Part shown: positions 54,465-64,000 of the stretch, one piece after another
Numbering within the stretch: position 1 is the first letter of the stretch
Layout: every line of letters begins with the position of its first letter
Assembly (NCBI GenBank): GCA_026874595.1
Contig: CM049311.1
Location: 5,681,676 to 5,745,675, forward strand
Direction: 5' to 3'
DNA length: 64,000 bases
Origin: Sipunculus nudus
Lineage: Eukaryota > Annelida > Sipuncula > Golfingiida > Sipunculidae
The notes under the pieces: generated by a model
What the model was told of the DNA's origin: nothing
Databases searched by the model: none
The model's input: the letters and a program-made list of their open reading frames with translations, nothing else
Translations under genes and position numbers: made by a program

Positions 54465-55030
54465 CATGTACACAGTCGGTATACATATACTCATCATGTA
54501 TACAGACATAGATACCGAAACTGTAAATTGAAAACAGAATACTAACTCATACGTAAATGATAACATATATATATATATATATATAGCCTATAGCCTATCT
54601 AACAGCCGACAAGTCCATAAAAATACAATCTGGATATTACAAACCCTTAAGCTCTGCCTAATATAGATGCATAAACCCAATATTAACAAATAACCTGCTA
54701 ACTAATAAAAATATGAAACTCAAGCAAAAGAAATCCCTCACCTTAATACAGTCCCCCTACAAAATAAAATAAATCAAGGTCAGATACGACCTGCCCCTCC
54801 CTAATGTGTGAATATATGTACATGCCGGTGATTATGACAGAAAAATACTTAGTAGTCGTTATCCTAGTATTCAGAATTCCCTATGGCCCACCTCTTAAGA
54901 TAAATGAGGATAACCATCAACTAAGATGAGACCCATAACTAACACAAACACTCAGGTGCAGCTCAAACTATATCAATGTGTGATCTAGTCTGTCTCTCAT
55001 AAAAGTATTTAAATACATCCGTGCAAATAC
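54290..55030. repeat. diverged direct repeat pair
   Basis: 54310-54425 and 54920-55025 share ATCAATGTGTGATC, CTCATAAAA, TAATTAAATA and ATCCGT, about 610 bases apart. A weaker third trace is at 54775-54830. It may be the 3' UTR of the LINE remnant at 55475-55880, which lies upstream on the minus strand. Confidence 0.45.
54429..54462. repeat. (CA)n microsatellite
   Basis: A CA run of about 30 bases. Confidence 0.85.
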
Positions 55031-55474
55031 ATATGTATACATATAACTAAACAACAGTAATCACCCTTATCTTCGTAATCCACATCGGACAATGGTCATG
55101 ACATGTATTTTAACCTGGTGAAGACTGTCGAAAAGAACATAAAGCACATCATAAAATCAGTAACGTAGCTCGATATAGAATATAATCTCTGTATATTGAT
55201 AACTAGATACCATATCCCACAGTCTTACCTAACCCTAATTAATCAAATAAAAAATAGCATAAATATCTTAGCTAGAATCTACTCCAAATTAACAATAAAA
55301 AAGATAGAAATCCCAAAGGGTACACGTAAAAGAAACCAATTAACTAATAATAAGCTATTTAAATTAACTTTAATTTTCTCAAATTAAAATTAATGAAAAT
55401 AAGATAATAAATACTCGCCTCCACGAGGAGATGAGTGGACTCAAATATTCAAATAACCTTAAACCAACAGTTAA

Positions 55475-55880
55475 CTAAATCAAAAAGGAAAGTTTAAATT
55501 CATCATCTACACCACAGAGCATCATGATGACACCATAAGTTCTCAAACGATTCTGTACCATAGTCATCTTTCTGCTGGCTAGAAAAGTGTCCTGGTTGAA
55601 TGTACTTATAATAATATTCTTCAGAAAAGCGATCGGCTTTAACGGACGGTCCACGATACTATTATTCCTCTTACTCCATAACACAATTTGCCAGAAATCA
55701 AAACAAAATCGAAAAGTTAAATATATATATCGGAGAATTCGCGCCATTAGTGTCTAAACCCAAAGCATAATGCATAAAGATTAATGTTCAATGCCTTACT
55801 AGCAATTTTATCAAACAAAAATTTAATTTCCTTCCAAAACTTGAAAGCTGTGATACAGTCTGAAAATACACAAATTACTA
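55475..55880 (-). mobile_element. 3' end of a LINE ORF, frameshifted remnant
   Basis: On the minus strand a stretch translating as FKFWKEIKFLFDKIASKALN, then LYALCFGF, is followed in a different frame by a run with FDFWQIVLWSKRNN. The FW...LFG...W.I.LW..RN pattern is typical of the C-terminal region after the reverse transcriptase of LINE ORF2. Both pieces are short and out of frame with each other. No reverse transcriptase domain is present. I recognise the style only, not the clade. Confidence 0.45.
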
Positions 55881-56117
55881 GAAAGAATATTGCATTTAAC
55901 TAAATAATCTTTTGTTGGCTATGTCATATTCATGAATTTTCAGTTAATTTAAGTTGGTACCGATCGTTTAAATTATTGTAGCATTTACTGAAAATATGTT
56001 TCACCTGTAAACCATACAGGTCGGCATGGTATTACTAAGCAAGCGACCATATAAAAACTATGTATTGAATTTAGCTGACACTATAAACATATCCTGACTC
56101 AGCTGAATCCCATTTAT

Positions 56118-56250
56118 TAACCTGAAAGTGGTCTGAAGGTTCAGTCTTTATTCCCAGAAAGCCGCTTTAAAGTGGGTCTGAAGCTGGCTTTGTATTTCAT
56201 GCCATACGTCCGTGGATGCGTCACGGTCGACTTGTCTCAGTAAGGCACGT
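56118..56250 (+). promoter_or_regulatory. orphan copy of the distal C/D-type tubulin promoter
   Basis: About 130 bases match the distal half of the C and D promoters: AAAGTGGTCTGAAGGTTCAG, AAGCCGCTTTAAAGT, GCTTTGTATTTCA and GCGTCACGGTCGACTTG (56219-56235). Similarity stops near 56250, before the CCATGG core and TATA box, and no tubulin exon follows before gene E, whose own promoter is separate. It is probably the remnant of a deleted tubulin copy or a partial duplication. Residual enhancer activity is possible but unproven. Confidence 0.6.
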
Positions 56251-56807
56251 GTGCCGCACGACTGTCGTTGTTTTTACTCGTATATAAACCAGTCCTAGTA
56301 TGAACAATATGTGTACCCTCGACCGCACTTTTACATACATATGTTACGCGCCATCTACCGATGGGTCTGACCTATTGATATAATAACCGATCGGATATAA
56401 GGTCGCCAATCTTAAGATGGTCAACCCATCTAGGGTCTATATATCTATCTCTTAGGTCTATATAACTATCTATATATATCTATATATATATATGTGTGTG
56501 TGTTTGTGTATATTTTACATTAATAAATTGATATATAAGAAATACATATCCTGCATGTTCTGAAAACAATCCTACCCTACTATGCAGGAAAATTGAATTC
56601 TAAATGTCAAATGAGTTTTTGCTTAATATAAAAAAGTGAACAATATTCTTATCGGTTTTGGTGAGTTAACAGAATGTTTGTAATTATATTGTTTCATAAA
56701 ACTGGCCCCTAAACACACTCATGTTATTTTAATATGTAAATAAACTCTCATCCTTCGTTCTGAGAATTCATGGATATCCTGTGTTCTTTTCATTTCAATA
56801 AATTAAT

Positions 56808-56812
<5 letters not shown>

Positions 56813-56862
<50 letters not shown>
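56813..56862. repeat. (TA)n microsatellite
   Basis: About 48 bases of TA. Confidence 0.9.
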
Positions 56863-56863
<1 letters not shown>

Positions 56864-57201
56864 TTGGTATTAATCGATTGATTCGATGATTTATTCGAAT
56901 TAATTCCATGATTGAAAGATAAAAACGACTTGTACATCACGCTGAAAGGTCAATATACTATATAACTGATATATAACACTCGCAATATCCTGCGCCGCTT
57001 TTTGTTATTAAGCGTATAATATTTACCATGTATTAATAGATATAATATAATATAATATATAATATTTCCCAGATTTTTATATCGAGAAAGAGGGGACCCG
57101 CGCCCTCTGCGTCCTCTTATAAACAGGACCCAATGAAGATCATGAACCCACGGACTGAGTAAAATGAACTTTTGTTCCCAATGAAAGCTTATCAGGGGCT
57201 T

Positions 57202-57202
<1 letters not shown>

Positions 57203-57281
<79 letters not shown>

Positions 57282-57290
57282 ATATATAAA
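57203..57290. repeat. (TA)n microsatellite
   Basis: About 85 bases of TA with one interruption. Confidence 0.9.
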
Positions 57291-58609
57291 GTTGTCCCAA
57301 AGTTGATCACCCGCTATCTCAGAGTCACACACCACTCCCCCCTCCAAGGTTATTCTAAGGAAGTTTGATGTGACCCGTCTGGACACCACATTTACTATAT
57401 ATGGAATACATTGAATGTTTGTGAAATTTCTTTTTACTGTTACTTTATATTTGATGTCCTTACAGTGAATGCAACATAAGCGGACTATGCAAAATAAGTA
57501 AGTGCTACAGAAACTAATATATATATGTATATATATAATCATTTTTCACCAACAAAAACGTGATCAGCTTATTAGATGAAAAAAGGCATATATTTCTTCT
57601 CGCTGTCTTTCATAATCTATACAATCTAAATCTATACTACTATCTCTCAAATGATATTGCTGAAACACCATGGATATCGCAAGAGATCACTGCTACCGCA
57701 AGTTCTGAGAATAAAAGGGGGCAGTACCGTCTGTTTCCACCTACATTTCAGGGACTATTAAATAGAAAAAGCTTTATACTTCCAAACTGAGTGTCCCTCA
57801 GACAAATAATTCAATAAACTAGAATCCTCAATCTAAAGCAAGCCTCAGCCATACACTTATTTGGCGTATTTTCCAGATTAATTCGTCCGTAAGTGACTCT
57901 ACATTTGTGAATATTCCTTGATGGCGGGTCTGAATCCGGATCATGTTTCGGACCCATACTAAAATCAATAGGATTCTTCATTAGCCCTTTCCCGAAATGC
58001 CCTGAAAATTTCATGAGTGCCGTTCAGGATTACGTTAGGATTCAGGATACGTTCAGGATTATTGTGAACACACCATCGCGGTAATGACTCGTACCCTCCT
58101 GGCGGGGGCAATGATAATGATAGTGTATTACATGTGACGACAAAATGAGCGAGTCCTTCTACTCCGTTACTGAACCAGGTGTATACATTCGTCAAGCGGT
58201 CACTGGAATGGTTCTAAATAATTACCTTTCCAGAGTGGAAGTGTACACCCTACCTTAACCGACATATATGAAGTTACAGATCCCAGATAAAATAATTGAG
58301 AAAGAGGGCATACGTCACAGTCAGCTATTTTGCATGTGTCACATTCAACTAAATTTCAACAAAAATCAAAGTCCTTGAAATTTTTAATATAATTTTGGAT
58401 GTTCTGCATATTTTGGCAAGAAATTAAAATAAAATCCACAATATTGCGCGTATTATTTTTTAAAGCGACTTTGCTGGTTAAACGTCTCGTGACCCTGTTC
58501 ATCATGATCGTTATTTGATTAAAACCTGAATAAATGGATCACAACACTCATATTTTTCTTATATATGACCTAGTTTGGGGATCTTCACATGAACTCTACT
58601 TCATCTCTC

Positions 58610-58738
<129 letters not shown>

Positions 58739-59844
58739 CCGCCGGGTATTAGACTTTAACCTCAGTTTGATGGTCAGCAAATTAACGAAAACATTCTGAA
58801 CCATTTTGCATGAAATTTTGTGGATGGTAAGAAAACAATCAAGGAACAATCGCTTTAATTTTGACTGTAATCTGATTACCTTGGGAATTTCTAATTGAAA
58901 GGATCCTGTCCCGTTTTGACGGGAATTTCATTAGAATATTTTACCGGTTGGCTTTGTACTGGAGGTGACCTGGGGTTGGGCTCTTGAACCGTTACAAGTA
59001 GAGGTATAGTATGTAGACCTACCTACACAGCAACGTTTCACGAGGATCGTGAGGGAATTACGTCTCCGACAACATCGTACTCATATTCTATGAACACTTG
59101 GCTTTATGTAATAAAAAGTTATTGATTCTTGCAAAAGAAATCTGAATAGTTTTGGTTAACTCTATATTTAACTTAGTATGTTCAGAAATTCATATAATCT
59201 TTTTACTTTAATTGAAATTGCTAATTTTAAAGATTGTTCTATTGTATATTAAGAATCCTATTTATCTCGGATGTATCCCACCTTTAATGGCATTATCTAA
59301 GGTAAGAAGACATTGCAACATGAAGGCCAGTTATTGATGCTGCTTAGATGCAGAGCAAAGTGAGGCTAAAATATTACTTATCCCCCCCCCCCCCCCCCCC
59401 GCCCCGCCCCTCAAGCAAAATATCAGGTTGAGGATTCGCTGCTGTTCAATAATAAATATTGATATCTGGAAAATGAGTATTTGCCATGCAGTTGTTTGGA
59501 CTTTTATTTGCTATATAGTGTGAGCAGTGAGTCTTTATTTCACAATGATCCGCTTTCTATGTGGGCCTGGAGGGAGGGGGTCGTGGTCTCGCTGTATTAG
59601 TATACATGATTGACTTCCGATATGCCAAACAACTATTATGTCATAACCGTTACCGGTATGTTACAAAATACCAAAGTTATGTTTGCTAGTATAGAAATCA
59701 CCAGATTACATACGACTGTTATATAACTGCTAAAGCGCTTAAACTGAATAATTGTCAGTAATACTATACTTATTGCCTACTATATACAATTATTCCTTCT
59801 TAACAGTATGGCATTAGAAAATCTGGCTTAGATCTGAAGCAGGT

Positions 59845-60159
59845 CATTATTTATCACGCCATGTGCGTGTCGATTCGATACGGCTGACTTGCCACCCGAC
59901 AGTTATGCCGTAATATATATGCGACAAGTCGGGTAAGCCCGTCGTAAATCTGACTTGTGCACTCTGCGTGTACCTGTCACGCGCATGTTTGTTGCCGGTA
60001 TCCATGGTGCCGATGCTAGGACAACGACGCTGGTTGAGGACATATATACCTCAGTCGGTCGTTCCCTCCACATCACTCTCACCGTGTGCATCATTCAACG
60101 GGTCGTGAGCAACTTGTACAAGGAGTCGTTTCTTGTCACCACAGTCAGACATCACCGAC
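59845..60159 (+). promoter_or_regulatory. promoter and 5' UTR of gene E
   Basis: A diverged member of the C/D promoter family. It shares the GATACGG-CTGACTTG block (about 59876-59892), GTCGTAAATCTGACTTG, GTACCTGTC, GTTGCCGGTATCCATGG (the core CCATGG is at 60002-60007), the TATA box TATATA at 60043-60048, TCCACATCACTCTCACCGTG and a GTCGTTTCTTGTCACC block. TATA lies 117 bases before the start codon, matching C and D. Confidence 0.7.

Positions 60160-64000
<3,841 letters not shown>

Overview
This is eukaryotic (animal) genomic DNA. The genes have GT-AG introns, the intergenic space is long and AT-rich, and there are many (TA)n, (GA)n and poly-G/C microsatellites plus retrotransposon, MITE-like and tRNA-derived repeats. 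The repeat style suggests a marine invertebrate, most likely a lophotrochozoan and perhaps a mollusc. That placement is inference from general appearance, not from a marker gene.

The window is built around a cluster of five alpha-tubulin genes, called A to E here. A is on the plus strand (5973-8057), B on the minus strand (17020-13564), C plus (26750-33640), D plus (42698-46551) and E plus (60160 to beyond the right edge). All five share one architecture: a first coding exon holding only the start codon, a 223-base exon 2, a 302-base exon 3 and a long last exon. Introns fall after codon 1, within codon 76 and after codon 176. The four complete products are 449, 452, 451 and 452 residues and all end in tyrosine. 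A and B are convergent, B and C divergent, and C, D and E point the same way. C, D and E share a recognisable TATA-containing promoter; A and B do not. Gene B has a perfect RFX X-box match about 140 bases upstream of its start codon, and its protein tail differs most from the others.

Between D and E lies a complete two-exon cytosolic sulfotransferase gene (50501-52913, 291 residues) with an altered PAPS-binding loop, the only other gene I can support.

The rest is intergenic or intronic. It holds a pogo/Tigger-type DNA transposon remnant with perfect terminal repeats in intron 1 of gene C, a degraded relative in the sulfotransferase intron, LINE fragments, a tRNA-Arg-like sequence, tandem repeats carrying perfect oestrogen-response-element palindromes, a 31-base minisatellite in inverted arms, and very long (TA)n tracts.

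The most interesting signals are evolutionary. Gene E is a patchwork matching C in some segments and D in others, with one switch visible inside exon 3. The last exons of A and C are nearly identical although their introns are unrelated. An orphan copy of the distal part of the C/D promoter sits at about 56.1 kb with no tubulin gene attached.
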